From: Lentisphaerota bacterium
GTDB lineage: Bacteria > Verrucomicrobiota > Kiritimatiellia > RFP12 > UBA1067
Assembly (NCBI GenBank): GCA_015061665.1
Contig: SUWC01000030.1
Span: 1-34,256 of the forward strand
Direction of reading: 5' to 3'
DNA length: 34,256 nt
The notes beneath the pieces are model-generated. The model saw nothing but the letters and a program-made list of their open reading frames with translations. It had not been told where the DNA came from and did not search any database. A program made the translations under genes and the position numbers. Shown here in pieces: positions 15,933 through 25,412 of the stretch (position 1 is its first letter; the number at the start of each line of letters is the position of its first letter).

Positions 15933-18900
15933 TCAGCGAACGCTGATTGCGAATCCAGAATCGCGGCGGGCGCAAATGTAGTCGTCGAGGTATCTCACCT
16001 TGACCTTCACGTTGCTGTCGCCGACGCAAGCGGAGAACTCTCCCGAGATCGAATTGAACGCAACGACGTTGACCGTGCCCTTAGTCGGGAGGTTCTTGGC
16101 TCCATTCACGACGAGGCGCGCATTCTCGCCAAGCACGAGCTTGTCGAAGGTCGGAGCGACGACGGACTGGTCGGGATTCACCGTCACAATGAGATCGCCG
16201 TTCAGCACGACCGTTCCGTCGACGAACGAGCCGCTGCCGGATAGCTTCTCGAATGTGCGAGTCGCACCGCCGAGATCCACCTGAGCATTGACGACCAGGC
16301 TGTCGAACACCGGCATGACATTCTGGGGATCGAGCCACTTTGCCTTCAGATACAAGCGGACGGCCTCGGTCTCCGCCGTTGTGAGTGCATTCGTGAAGAC
16401 CAGTGTCTCGCCGAGAAGGCCCTCGCTAGGGACGGGATTCTCAAGCCGCTGGCCGAGGATGACCTTGAGGGACTTCTCGTTGTTGTTCTGGTCAAGCTGC
16501 GAGAGGTGCGATTCAGTATCCGTCCCGGGTTTCACCGTTCCGTCTGCTCCGCACGACCAGCCGCCAATCCACATGTTGGTGGCATAACCGCAGAGAATAT
16601 AGGTCGTATCGGCCGAATTGCCGCCGCCGAATTCAACTTTTTCCTCGCGAGTGCCGCCGATGGACTGATCGTCATTGACCTTCTCCGGATCGTAATAATA
16701 CGTCCGAAGATGAGCGTTGTACCAAGGCCACTGGGAAAGCGCAAATGCGCCAACGCCGTCCCAATCGCCGCCCGCCTGCAATTCGACTGGGAACATCTGC
16801 TGGCAGTCTTCCTCGGTCAAATCGGGCTTGCGCTCCGTTACCGTGAAGAGCGTCCGGTCCTGTCCGCTCGTAATCGAAATGGGTTCGGCGGAGATGTAGC
16901 CGCGATTATTGACGAACATGAGTGCCTGGCGTCCACCGGAGGTGAAGGCACCGTCAGCCGTGGCGCAGTTGTCGGAGAACTGGGCGTTGGCATTAAGCGC
17001 TGCGCCCGCCGTGCCCTTGTTGGCAATTCCCGTCACTTTGCCCGCATCGTCCAGCGTGAGCGTTGCATCGTCTGACGGATCGTACCATGCAACGGCGGTC
17101 TTCACGACGGCGGGTACGGCATATCCCTCGGAGAGAAGATCATCGGCAATTACCCTGGTAACGTTCTCGAAGCCCGCGAAGGATGGGACTCCGTCCGTAT
17201 AGTCCACCTCGATCGGAGTTGCCGCTGTGATCGTCTGCTCGTACATGACGCGGCCGTTCTGGTCGTAGGCAATGTAGTTCTTGTTGTTGAAAAGATCGCC
17301 GTCCTCGGCAGCACCAGTCCAGACTGCCTTGGTCACGACCTTGGTCTCTGAATCTGCCTCGACCGTCACCGTTCCGTTGATCGTACCCTTGTTGTCCAAG
17401 ATGCGGCATGTAACGGCGGACGGCAACGTCAGAGTCGCGCCCTCCGCAACGCGGATGATGTCTATGAATTCCGGTAATGTGACTTTGCTTGAAAACTCTA
17501 GCGTTCCTTCCTCGACGTAAATCGGGCCATTATAGGCGCAGGATTTTCCATCGGACTCGCTCGGATCAAAGGTAAATGTTCCAGAGCCACGCTTGGTGAT
17601 GCCGCCGCTGGCCTCCTCGCATGTTACATTTCCGCGGAATTTGGCATCTGAACCATTGGTGTTAAACACCATTCCACCAGCGAGGATGCGAACTGAATGC
17701 TGCTTGTCGATCAGTTCGGACCCCACCCATGGATGATTTCCGCTCTTGACGAATTCTCCACCATTGAATTCAATCATGCCATTCGCTTCGTTGTCTCGGA
17801 GAATCGAATGGGTGCGTAGCTTGCCGCCCTTGTTAAGCCGAATCGTGCCGCCCGCGCCGCCGAAGCACATGTATTCGGTGCTGGTGGAATCCATCACGAC
17901 GACTCCCGTGCCGCCGACGGTCAAGACGCCCGTACCGCCGTTGACACCATCCCACGCCTTGTTTCCGATACAGAAACGCTTCTCCGAGTAAAACTCTCCA
18001 CCCGTGACTGTCAAATTGCCTGTCGACCCGTCGGAATCTCCAACGCGCACATAATTTGCCGTATTCGTCCAGGCACCTCCAGTAATCGTGAGACGACCGA
18101 GTGCATTGGAGTTGCAGCTAATCCTCAAGGACCTGTCGTTGTAGACAACACCACCAGAGACGGTCACCTCGCCACTTGAATACGAGCCATTGGCGATATT
18201 GAAATCTCCATCAGCCGTAACCGTAAGCTTTCCGCCCGTCATAACGACCTCGCCCATCGCAATGCCGTTATCATTCTTGCCCTCATGCCCGATGGAGAAA
18301 CCGCGGTTGGCGATGAATTCACCACCTGATATTTCTAGCCGACCTGTTGCATTTTGCGAACGACCAATTGCAGCATGCTGTGCGCTGATTGTACCGCTCT
18401 TGAGCTGAGCAACACCTGCTGCTTTATTGCCCCAGCCGAGATTGAACGAACCCCACCAGCCCGTATTGTTCACCGTAAAGGTTCCGCCGTTGACTACGAG
18501 GACGCCGTATCCCGCGTCACGACCGACATGGACACATCCGCCTGTGATAGCGCCGCCGGTGAGTTCAAGACGGCCTTCGCCCCTTCCATCGGTGTCTAGA
18601 CCGATGAACATTTCATTGGCAAACGTGAACGAACCACCCCGCATGTCGATGAGACCCCGGCTAGCACGCCCGTGGGCAATTGAGGGACTGCCCGCATCGG
18701 TGATTTCACCGCCGAGGATGCGCAACGTACCGACTGCATTCTCGTGCACACGCCACGCGTCGGTATAATACCAAATCCCCGCCAAGCGAGCGATGTAGAG
18801 GCCCTCCCCCGTCATGTTGATCTTGCCACTGACAACTTCAACGACACCGGTCGAATAGTCCTCGCTTGCGATGCGGACGCGATCGCCGGCAGAAAGAGTC

Positions 18901-19184
18901 TTCCCCTCTGCTACACTCAGTCTGATTGCATCTGCACCATTCAGGAAACTGAGGCTGGAAAGCGTATAGTCCTTGTCGACAACCGAATCTCCGCTTGTTC
19001 CATATGGGTATGCTGCAACGCCAGACGATTCGTCGACAGCAACGTCCCAGTTCTCAGCGGTAGACCAGTTGGCGTCGGTGCCCGATCCAGTCCAGTTGCT
19101 GGCCTGCGCCGCGACTGCTGCGGACAGCGAAAACGCACAGCAGGCGAGTTTTGCGAATCTTTTCAAGACAGTTTTTGTCGACAT
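15933..19184 (-). CDS. Large secreted beta-strand-repeat protein with LamG-like domain
   Basis: A 1083-residue exported protein. A signal peptide (to about AAVAAQAS) is followed by NWTGSGTDANWSTAENW, the aromatic W-x-G-x-G motif seen at the start of many autotransporter-associated beta-strand-repeat proteins. Residues ~60-570 hold many repeats of the form GxLxVTGGxF/VxxxxxxxIG, which suggests a long right-handed beta-helix. Residues ~690-930 look like a concanavalin/LamG-type domain (AVVKTAVAWYDPSDDATLT, ALMFVNNRGYISAEP, MWIGGWSCGAD). It ends in GFAISVR, like two other proteins here. No beta-barrel domain is evident, so it is not a classical autotransporter. It may bind glycans or the substrate surface; function not established. 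Confidence 0.8.
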   Translation of the reverse strand: MSTKTVLKRFAKLACCAFSLSAAVAAQASNWTGSGTDANWSTAENWDVAVDESSGVAAYPYGTSGDSVVDKDYTLSSLSFLNGADAIRLSVAEGKTLSAGDRVRIASEDYSTGVVEVVSGKINMTGEGLYIARLAGIWYYTDAWRVHENAVGTLRILGGEITDAGSPSIAHGRASRGLIDMRGGSFTFANEMFIGLDTDGRGEGRLELTGGAITGGCVHVGRDAGYGVLVVNGGTFTVNNTGWWGSFNLGWGNKAAGVAQLKSGTISAQHAAIGRSQNATGRLEISGGEFIANRGFSIGHEGKNDNGIAMGEVVMTGGKLTVTADGDFNIANGSYSSGEVTVSGGVVYNDRSLRISCNSNALGRLTITGGAWTNTANYVRVGDSDGSTGNLTVTGGEFYSEKRFCIGNKAWDGVNGGTGVLTVGGTGVVVMDSTSTEYMCFGGAGGTIRLNKGGKLRTHSILRDNEANGMIEFNGGEFVKSGNHPWVGSELIDKQHSVRILAGGMVFNTNGSDAKFRGNVTCEEASGGITKRGSGTFTFDPSESDGKSCAYNGPIYVEEGTLEFSSKVTLPEFIDIIRVAEGATLTLPSAVTCRILDNKGTINGTVTVEADSETKVVTKAVWTGAAEDGDLFNNKNYIAYDQNGRVMYEQTITAATPIEVDYTDGVPSFAGFENVTRVIADDLLSEGYAVPAVVKTAVAWYDPSDDATLTLDDAGKVTGIANKGTAGAALNANAQFSDNCATADGAFTSGGRQALMFVNNRGYISAEPISITSGQDRTLFTVTERKPDLTEEDCQQMFPVELQAGGDWDGVGAFALSQWPWYNAHLRTYYYDPEKVNDDQSIGGTREEKVEFGGGNSADTTYILCGYATNMWIGGWSCGADGTVKPGTDTESHLSQLDQNNNEKSLKVILGQRLENPVPSEGLLGETLVFTNALTTAETEAVRLYLKAKWLDPQNVMPVFDSLVVNAQVDLGGATRTFEKLSGSGSFVDGTVVLNGDLIVTVNPDQSVVAPTFDKLVLGENARLVVNGAKNLPTKGTVNVVAFNSISGEFSACVGDSNVKVKVRYLDDYICARRDSGFAISVR

Positions 19185-19235
19185 AGACAGCCCCCTCGGA
19201 TTCCAGGCGAGACCATCCCGCCCAGTTCCACCAAT

Positions 19236-19281
19236 ATACTACCATCTTCAGAATTACCACACCATTACCCAAAAGTGTAAT
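19236..19281 (-). promoter_or_regulatory. Promoter and 18-bp palindromic operator of the 1083-residue protein gene
   Basis: The minus-strand -10 is TAGTAT (19236-19241). The operator, read towards the gene, is ATTACACTTTTGGGTAAT (19264-19281), with 22 nt between the two. The box is identical to that of the 1677-residue protein gene, and GAAGATGGTA before the -10 is shared as well. Confidence 0.8.
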
Positions 19282-19322
19282 GCGGTGGGTGCACCTGAAG
19301 GAAACAATACAGACATGATCGA

Positions 19323-19351
19323 AGGGGGCCGTCCCACAGCGACAGCCCCCT
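19323..19351 (-). terminator. Hairpin terminator after the 1677-residue protein gene
   Basis: A stem AGGGGGC (19323-19329) against GCCCCCT (19345-19351), with partial further pairing inside, lies 24 nt past the stop codon at 19375. A short TTC follows on the minus strand; a moderate terminator. Confidence 0.5.
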
Positions 19352-19374
19352 GTAGTGTTGCGAATTGACGCAAA

Positions 19375-22300
19375 CTACCGAATCTTTATCGCAAATCCGG
19401 CGGCGCTTAAGTCTCCCTCAAGACTGACGGTGCCATTGGCGTTCTCGACGAGCCGCAGTGCGCAGACGCGCGACTTGGAGCGGATCTTTGTCGGCCAGTT
19501 CTCAATCTTGTCTGCCGTCAGGACAACGACATGCGTCCCGATCTCAGCCGTGTCGAACGGCGAGAGGTCTATCGTCGCGCCCTGCGCGAACGTCACCGTG
19601 CCGCCAACCGTAAGACCTGCTTCGAGCGACCCCGTGACCGTCACGTTTGCCGTCCCGATCGTGCCCGCGCCCTTTACAGTGTCAAGCGTCCAGTCGCCGC
19701 CTCCGAAATCAAGCGTCGCAGCCTGGGCGATTTCAAGGCAGCCTGGTACAATCTGCCGCTCAATGGAGCCGAGCCACTTGTTGCCGAGATATGTGCGCAT
19801 CGCCTCAAGCTGGTTATCGGAGAGCGCCGATCCAAACATGAACGCCTCAGCGATATCTCCACAGGATGACTGATATCCGTTCCTTGGCATAACGCCGATA
19901 AACAGTGCGCATTCGGCAGGAAGAGACATCTCGCCAACACTTTCTGGACCGAAGGCCGTAACCTCACCGTCCATTCCACAACGAGTGGCAGAAACCTCGT
20001 GCGTCGCAGGATCGTAGCGCAAGGTCCAGATATTCCACTCATTCAGCGGACTCTTCGTGACACCGCCCATTTCCACGTTTGCCCCGTACTTCACGCTGCT
20101 GCTGCCGGAACCCTTGTCATCCTCGATGCTGAAGCTGAAAGTGCGGTTCGGGCTACCTCCGTCGTTGACGATGCCCATCGTATACATTCGCGTCACCGTT
20201 TCTGTTTCGCTCTTCACCTTGGGCACATTCCGAGAGAGGACGACAAGCGTCATTGCCTCGGAACCGGCCATGGCCGTGTTAACGCTTCCTTTCGGAGAGG
20301 AAAATCCGAACTCTTCCTTCATCGCAAGCAGATTGCGCCACCGCTGGACCTTCTCGCCGTATTTCGAAGGACCAACGGCGCAAGTCGCATTCATCACCGA
20401 TCCGGCAACGCCCTTGTTGCTAATATTCGTCAGACGCGAATCTCCGTTCACAGTCACAGTGGAGGCATCTGCAAGGTCATACCACGCCAGTGCGCTTCTT
20501 GCAAATTCTGGGGCAGCGGCGGCGATTTCGTCCGGCGCGGCAAAACGAGCGTCGCTTTCGACAACAACCTTTATGCTCCTGCACTGTATCGAAGAACAGT
20601 CCCTTGCAAATCCATCATAGACAACAACAACATCCGTGTCGGTTGTGGGCAACATGTCAAAAAGCACATCGCCTGACGCATTCCTCACGATCCAGTTGTC
20701 GGCATTAGCAAAATCTCCATCTCCGGCAAGGTTTCTCCACTCGCCCGCAACGGGAACAAGTGCCTCCGCGGAAAGAACACGTATCGTTCCTCCCTGTTCG
20801 TGATACGTACCTGGCAGCTGGCTGTCTCCGGCTACCCTGTATGTCCTCACGGTCACCTGCGCCCCTCCAAGGTCGAGCTTGCCATCTTCGTAGACGGATA
20901 TCTCCTTCATATCCGCCAATGCTATCGCGCCGCTCTGGAACGCAAGCGCTCCACCTTCGACATTGATGCCCCCTCTGCAACTGAAGGCACCCTTTATCGT
21001 AAGTGTTCCTTCGCCAAGCTTGTTGAATGCGCCAACGCCCGACAGCGACAGGGATATCGAATCGTCGGACGATGAATTCTCCGATTCGTAGTACGCACCA
21101 TTCGCCCCTACGACAACCTTCAGCGGACTCTGCGCACCTTGGGCGCTTACCGCCGGAAGGACGTCGTTTACATGTATGAAGCCGCTCGGCTCCCTCATAA
21201 GCCTGCCGCCGTTCCAGTTCAGCGTTGCGTTGTTGTTTACGGCAACGAATTCAGTCGTTTTGATAAGTCCGCGCTTAGTGCCGTCTCCGTTGAGGTTGAC
21301 AACAGACGGTCCTCCCGTTCTGTTTCCTACGTTCACGGAGACTGAGGTGTCAAACACACCATTAACATTCAATTCGGCATTCGCGCCCATGTAAAACGCC
21401 CAGCTCGTGACAAGAGAGCAATCTGCGCCGATGTTAACCACTCCGGTTCCGCCGTTCTGCGTAATGTTTAACGTATGTATCGTCGCTGATCCCGACCTTA
21501 AATCTACGACAGCATTTGCTCCGCCGCCGTTGCATACGTTAAGATCGTGATCACCGCTGAGTTCGAACGTTCCTCCATCTAGAACAAGCGTCGCCGAACC
21601 CGCGTAGCCGACGACAAAAGTCTTGGGGCTTGAGTAAGTGGCGCCATTTATTATGTTCATCTCGGAAATACCGCCTGCATCAGCAGAAAGCCGAGTTTCT
21701 TCGCCCGTTGCCTCGAACACCGTTCCCTCTCCTGAAATGTTGACGACATCCCTACGCGTACCGTCAGCCCTGCCCGTGCCGGTGCGGAGCCTTTTCACAC
21801 TGACGCGTCCTCCCGTGATATTTACAACATTGCTGACAGAGGAAGCATCCGCGCCTACGATGAAGTCATTCGTAACGGAGAGATTTCCACCAGAAACATC
21901 CAGTCTTCCGCCAGGATTGTTTGCACCGCGACCAACATAAAGGTTCGCGGCAGAAACAGAATCGCCGACCTCGAACGTCGCGACCTTGTCTACACCTTTA
22001 TTGAGGACGAGAGTGTCTATCTCTACATCCGACATCGAGCTCGGCGCCGGATCCCACGACTCGACGCGATTGAACTTCTCGCTCTCGCCGTTTCCATCCG
22101 CCCAATACCTTGTCTTGGGCGAGTTGTCCACGCTCCAAAGCGCATAGACAACTGCAGTTCCGTCTCCGGTATCGATTTCATTGTCAGTATCCCAGCCACC
22201 GAACAACCAGCCCTCGCGCGAAGGGGTCGCCGTCGGGAGGATGTGCTGCCCCGCAGCAAGGCGGTGCATCGCGTTTGTCGTCGAGGAGCCCTCATAGGGA

Positions 22301-24408
22301 ACGTAGCTGACGGTGCGGAAATTATTGGCTGTTTCGTAGGCATCGACGCGCTCGAGAACCTCCGAAGGCGTTTCCCCGGAAAGCGCCTGCGTGATGTTGG
22401 CGATTTCCTCGCTTGTCACGCCGCACATTTCGAGATAGGCGCGGCAACGCGCGGCGATCGATCTGCCGTAATCATTGTCGCTGTACACATATTCGCCTCC
22501 GTTGCGGCACCATCCGCGATGAAGGTGTCCCAAGCTTGTTTCGAGTGTCGTCGGAGAAACCAGTCCAGACTCAAGCTTCGCGAAGTTGCTCATGAGATAG
22601 TCGCGATAGAGCGTCTCTTCCTCGACGCCCATAAGACCGAGGACAAGCAGCCCCACTATGCCGGTCCGGTCGCGTCCGATGCGGCAGTGGAAATAGCTGG
22701 GCAGCTTGCCCTGCGTGCCCCACGTCGAAAACACCTTGCGGATCATGTTCGTGAAGTTGCCGCTGTTGCCGGAATCGAGCTGAGGCCCGCCGTTGTAGCT
22801 CATGCCGCAGTCCACATATTCGCAGTCGTCTGCGGCGAAAGAGGCGGTTGCACCGCTGTAGAAGGACGGCTGGTCGACGCCGACAGGCCTGAGTTCTATT
22901 TCAGTCTTGAGACCGATCCGGGAAAGGAAGCTTGCAGACCTCTCCTCGGCCGTCGCATTCTGGAAGCCGTCGAGGTTTCCGCCGCGGAAGAGGACGTTTT
23001 GATTCATTCTCTTGCCATCGAGGGATTCAAGCGGCCAGCTGCCGACATCGCGCACGTTGGCGACGGTCGTCCCGTCCGGCGCCTCAATCTTGATCGTGCG
23101 CGGAGCGACAGCCTTCGTCGTGAAGGAATATTCCACACCGCCAAGCGTATCTTCATACGTTTCGCCTGTCTTGAGGTTGGTCCAGTTCTTAACCTCCGAT
23201 CCTACGGTGAACGTCAACGACTCGGGCATTTCATAAGATGCAGTCCCGTTCGCAGTTGAAGAAGAAAAATGGGTAAAGTTCAGTGGAGCTTCCAGCCATG
23301 ACTCCAACTTGTTGCCGTGAAGCGCGTACGGTCCGTAGCTTCCGCCTGCCGAAACGTCGATGCCGATTGGTCCGGCGTTCTGGGTGTAGGTTGTCCCGCC
23401 GACTATCGCCGTGCCTTCGTAGACGATGACTTCAGTAAACTTCGAAGCATCCGCAACGGTCAACGTACCAGCGCCCTTCTTGATCAACGGACCAGAGCCC
23501 GTAAACTCGTGCGCTATGCCGACATTATAGCCAGCCGTATCGACCACAAGCCCGCCGGACTGAAGAACGCACGAAAGGTTGGGATTCGTGGCGATGTAGT
23601 CATCTTGATTGCGCGTTGCCTTGAGTGTTCCGCCGTTAAACACAATTGTTCCGGTCTCTGTTGAGCCAAGTTTGTCGATACGGAACTTCGGCGTGGTCAG
23701 GACGCCCCCGTTCAAGGTCACTTCTGCGACAGTGCCGTCCGTATCATGGCAAATACAGAAGCCATATCCGGAATCGACCATGGTGAACGTCCCGTCGTTC
23801 ATAGTGAAACTGCCCGTTCCGCCCTCTCCCAAATAGAACACATCCTTGTTGACGATAATATCGCCGCCGTTCAACACGAACTCGCCTTCCGTACCGGCCT
23901 TGTAGCCGACATAGCAGTTGTCGGAAACAGTAAGCTTCCCGCCGTTGAACACAAACCGTCCATACGCCCCCGACGCTTCCTTGCGTGGTACATAAACAGC
24001 CGCCGCGGAATAAGTCCCGCTCTCGATTGTCAGCGCCCCAGGGGTACTATCCGCGCCAACACGAATCTTGCCGGTCGTCGTCAGCCCGTACGAAGGTTCC
24101 GACGCACTCCACACAACGGGTTCGCTTGAAGTCCCGGAATTGATCTTCACGTCGCTGCTGCCGATGTTGCCGCCGGCATTGAAGACCAGCGACCCGGAAT
24201 TGTTGAAGTACACAGTGCCACCGGATGAATCCGGCACATTTGCTCCGCCTGTCGTACTCGTTGAGTCGGAAGCCCATTTTGCTGTATCCAGCCAATATCC
24301 GTCGCCTCCCAGCCAGTATCGCCCGGCCAGGGCGGTTGATGCGGACAATAACAACGCTGCGCAGGATGCCATGCGCAGAAGACAATTTACAGGCTTCAAC
24401 GACTGCAT
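19375..24408 (-). CDS. Giant secreted repeat protein with embedded tyrosine-phosphatase domain
   Basis: A 1677-residue protein with signal peptide (to about ASTALAG) then RYWLGGDGYWLDTAKW. Residues ~60-350 are beta-helix repeats (FNGGKLTVSDNCYVG type). Residues ~447-665 match the Y_phosphatase3 family of tyrosine/lipid phosphatases: VRDVGSWPL, NVLFRGGNLDGF, LSRIGLKTEIELRP, and the active-site loop HCRIGRDRTG with Cys575 and Arg581. Residues ~697-758 resemble an InlB-type repeat (GWLFGGWDTD...YALW). A second W-x-x-G-x-G module starts near 768 (RYWADGNGESEKF), followed by more beta-helix, a LamG-like domain around 1330-1570 (ARSALAWYDLADAST) and the end GFAIKIR. AAAGGAGG precedes the ATG. Confidence 0.85.
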   Translation of the reverse strand: MQSLKPVNCLLRMASCAALLLSASTALAGRYWLGGDGYWLDTAKWASDSTSTTGGANVPDSSGGTVYFNNSGSLVFNAGGNIGSSDVKINSGTSSEPVVWSASEPSYGLTTTGKIRVGADSTPGALTIESGTYSAAAVYVPRKEASGAYGRFVFNGGKLTVSDNCYVGYKAGTEGEFVLNGGDIIVNKDVFYLGEGGTGSFTMNDGTFTMVDSGYGFCICHDTDGTVAEVTLNGGVLTTPKFRIDKLGSTETGTIVFNGGTLKATRNQDDYIATNPNLSCVLQSGGLVVDTAGYNVGIAHEFTGSGPLIKKGAGTLTVADASKFTEVIVYEGTAIVGGTTYTQNAGPIGIDVSAGGSYGPYALHGNKLESWLEAPLNFTHFSSSTANGTASYEMPESLTFTVGSEVKNWTNLKTGETYEDTLGGVEYSFTTKAVAPRTIKIEAPDGTTVANVRDVGSWPLESLDGKRMNQNVLFRGGNLDGFQNATAEERSASFLSRIGLKTEIELRPVGVDQPSFYSGATASFAADDCEYVDCGMSYNGGPQLDSGNSGNFTNMIRKVFSTWGTQGKLPSYFHCRIGRDRTGIVGLLVLGLMGVEEETLYRDYLMSNFAKLESGLVSPTTLETSLGHLHRGWCRNGGEYVYSDNDYGRSIAARCRAYLEMCGVTSEEIANITQALSGETPSEVLERVDAYETANNFRTVSYVPYEGSSTTNAMHRLAAGQHILPTATPSREGWLFGGWDTDNEIDTGDGTAVVYALWSVDNSPKTRYWADGNGESEKFNRVESWDPAPSSMSDVEIDTLVLNKGVDKVATFEVGDSVSAANLYVGRGANNPGGRLDVSGGNLSVTNDFIVGADASSVSNVVNITGGRVSVKRLRTGTGRADGTRRDVVNISGEGTVFEATGEETRLSADAGGISEMNIINGATYSSPKTFVVGYAGSATLVLDGGTFELSGDHDLNVCNGGGANAVVDLRSGSATIHTLNITQNGGTGVVNIGADCSLVTSWAFYMGANAELNVNGVFDTSVSVNVGNRTGGPSVVNLNGDGTKRGLIKTTEFVAVNNNATLNWNGGRLMREPSGFIHVNDVLPAVSAQGAQSPLKVVVGANGAYYESENSSSDDSISLSLSGVGAFNKLGEGTLTIKGAFSCRGGINVEGGALAFQSGAIALADMKEISVYEDGKLDLGGAQVTVRTYRVAGDSQLPGTYHEQGGTIRVLSAEALVPVAGEWRNLAGDGDFANADNWIVRNASGDVLFDMLPTTDTDVVVVYDGFARDCSSIQCRSIKVVVESDARFAAPDEIAAAAPEFARSALAWYDLADASTVTVNGDSRLTNISNKGVAGSVMNATCAVGPSKYGEKVQRWRNLLAMKEEFGFSSPKGSVNTAMAGSEAMTLVVLSRNVPKVKSETETVTRMYTMGIVNDGGSPNRTFSFSIEDDKGSGSSSVKYGANVEMGGVTKSPLNEWNIWTLRYDPATHEVSATRCGMDGEVTAFGPESVGEMSLPAECALFIGVMPRNGYQSSCGDIAEAFMFGSALSDNQLEAMRTYLGNKWLGSIERQIVPGCLEIAQAATLDFGGGDWTLDTVKGAGTIGTANVTVTGSLEAGLTVGGTVTFAQGATIDLSPFDTAEIGTHVVVLTADKIENWPTKIRSKSRVCALRLVENANGTVSLEGDLSAAGFAIKIR

Positions 24409-24436
24409 ATTGGATACCTCCTTTGTTGACTTTAAT

Positions 24437-24482
24437 ATAGTACCATCTTCACAAAAGTCACGCTATTACCCAAAAGTGTAAT
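24437..24482 (-). promoter_or_regulatory. Promoter and 18-bp palindromic operator of the 1677-residue protein gene
   Basis: The minus-strand -10 is TACTAT (24437-24442). The operator ATTACACTTTTGGGTAAT (24465-24482) lies 22 nt upstream. The stretch 24483-24550 beyond it shows no clear feature. Confidence 0.8.
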
Positions 24483-24550
24483 ATGTGTGGCAGATCAATA
24501 AACTCCAGGTGCCTAGAAGCCAGGTTAAGGCCCGGAGCGACGCAACCCAG

Positions 24551-25393
24551 CTACCGGCTTTGCAGAGGATGGCGCTTGAAGAATTCCCAGAGCTCGTGCG
24601 TCGTGCTCGTGCTGTGCGCGGGGTCCTCGGAATGCCAATGCCCCTTGCCCTCAAGGGCAAGCAGGCCGATCTCGACTTTCGAACCGCGCTTCTCCCATGT
24701 CGTCAAAGACGCGTGGGAGTCCTTGCGGGGATAGTGCGCCTTCTCGGTCTTGAGGTCGAGGCCCTGGTGCTTCGCCCATTTGCCGACATATTCTGGGATA
24801 AACGGATAGCCGCCTGCAGGATGATTGAGGTCGCCCTTCCACCAGAAGACGTTGTCGCCCGTTCCGTGAACGTGCAGGAACGAGACAGGCCTCTCCGACT
24901 TGGGCGGACGATTATCGAAGCGCACGCCGCTCACGGGGCCAAACGCCGCGACTTTAGCGCTCAGGTGCTCCATGCACTGGTAGGTCATCATCGCACCCAG
25001 CGAAAAGCCGGTGACGTATATGCGCTTGCGGTCGATCTTGTAGCGCTTGGACATCTCCTCGATCACCGCCTCGATGAACTTGACGTCTCGCATCCCGCCG
25101 ACGTCCCACCACGTGTCGATGCCGTTGGGATAGACGACGACAAATTTGTTTTTGTCCGCGCATTCGTTCCAATGCGTCTGTCCCCGCTGGAAGAATGCGT
25201 CCTGACGAAACCCATGGAGCGAGATCACCAACGGCGCGTCCGCCTTCGGGAGGCCCTTCGGCGCGTAGACGAGCATCGTCCGCTCCTTGCCGTCGACGGT
25301 CAGCTTCTCCAGCTGGTCGGGGGGCTTTTCCACCGCAAAGGCAGTAACAACCATGCAGGCACTGGCTGCAAAAAGAAGATGAACACACTTCAT
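24551..25393 (-). CDS. Secreted CE1/PHB-depolymerase-like esterase (feruloyl esterase-like)
   Basis: A 280-residue exported esterase (signal peptide to about VTAFAVE). The fold opens with RTMLVYAPKGLPKADAPLVISLHGF, typical of the LpqC/feruloyl-esterase group. Catalytic residues: Ser131 in VTGFSLGAMMTY, Asp180 in HVHGTGDNVFWW, and His252 or His254 in GKGHWHSEDP. It likely cleaves ferulate or acetyl esters from hemicellulose. It starts 19 bp after the larger fusion gene and is probably co-transcribed with it. It is a clear paralogue of that gene's central domain: both share IDRKRIYxxGFSxGxMMTY. Confidence 0.87.
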   Translation of the reverse strand: MKCVHLLFAASACMVVTAFAVEKPPDQLEKLTVDGKERTMLVYAPKGLPKADAPLVISLHGFRQDAFFQRGQTHWNECADKNKFVVVYPNGIDTWWDVGGMRDVKFIEAVIEEMSKRYKIDRKRIYVTGFSLGAMMTYQCMEHLSAKVAAFGPVSGVRFDNRPPKSERPVSFLHVHGTGDNVFWWKGDLNHPAGGYPFIPEYVGKWAKHQGLDLKTEKAHYPRKDSHASLTTWEKRGSKVEIGLLALEGKGHWHSEDPAHSTSTTHELWEFFKRHPLQSR

Positions 25394-25412
25394 TTCAAAA
25401 ATCCCTTCCTTG

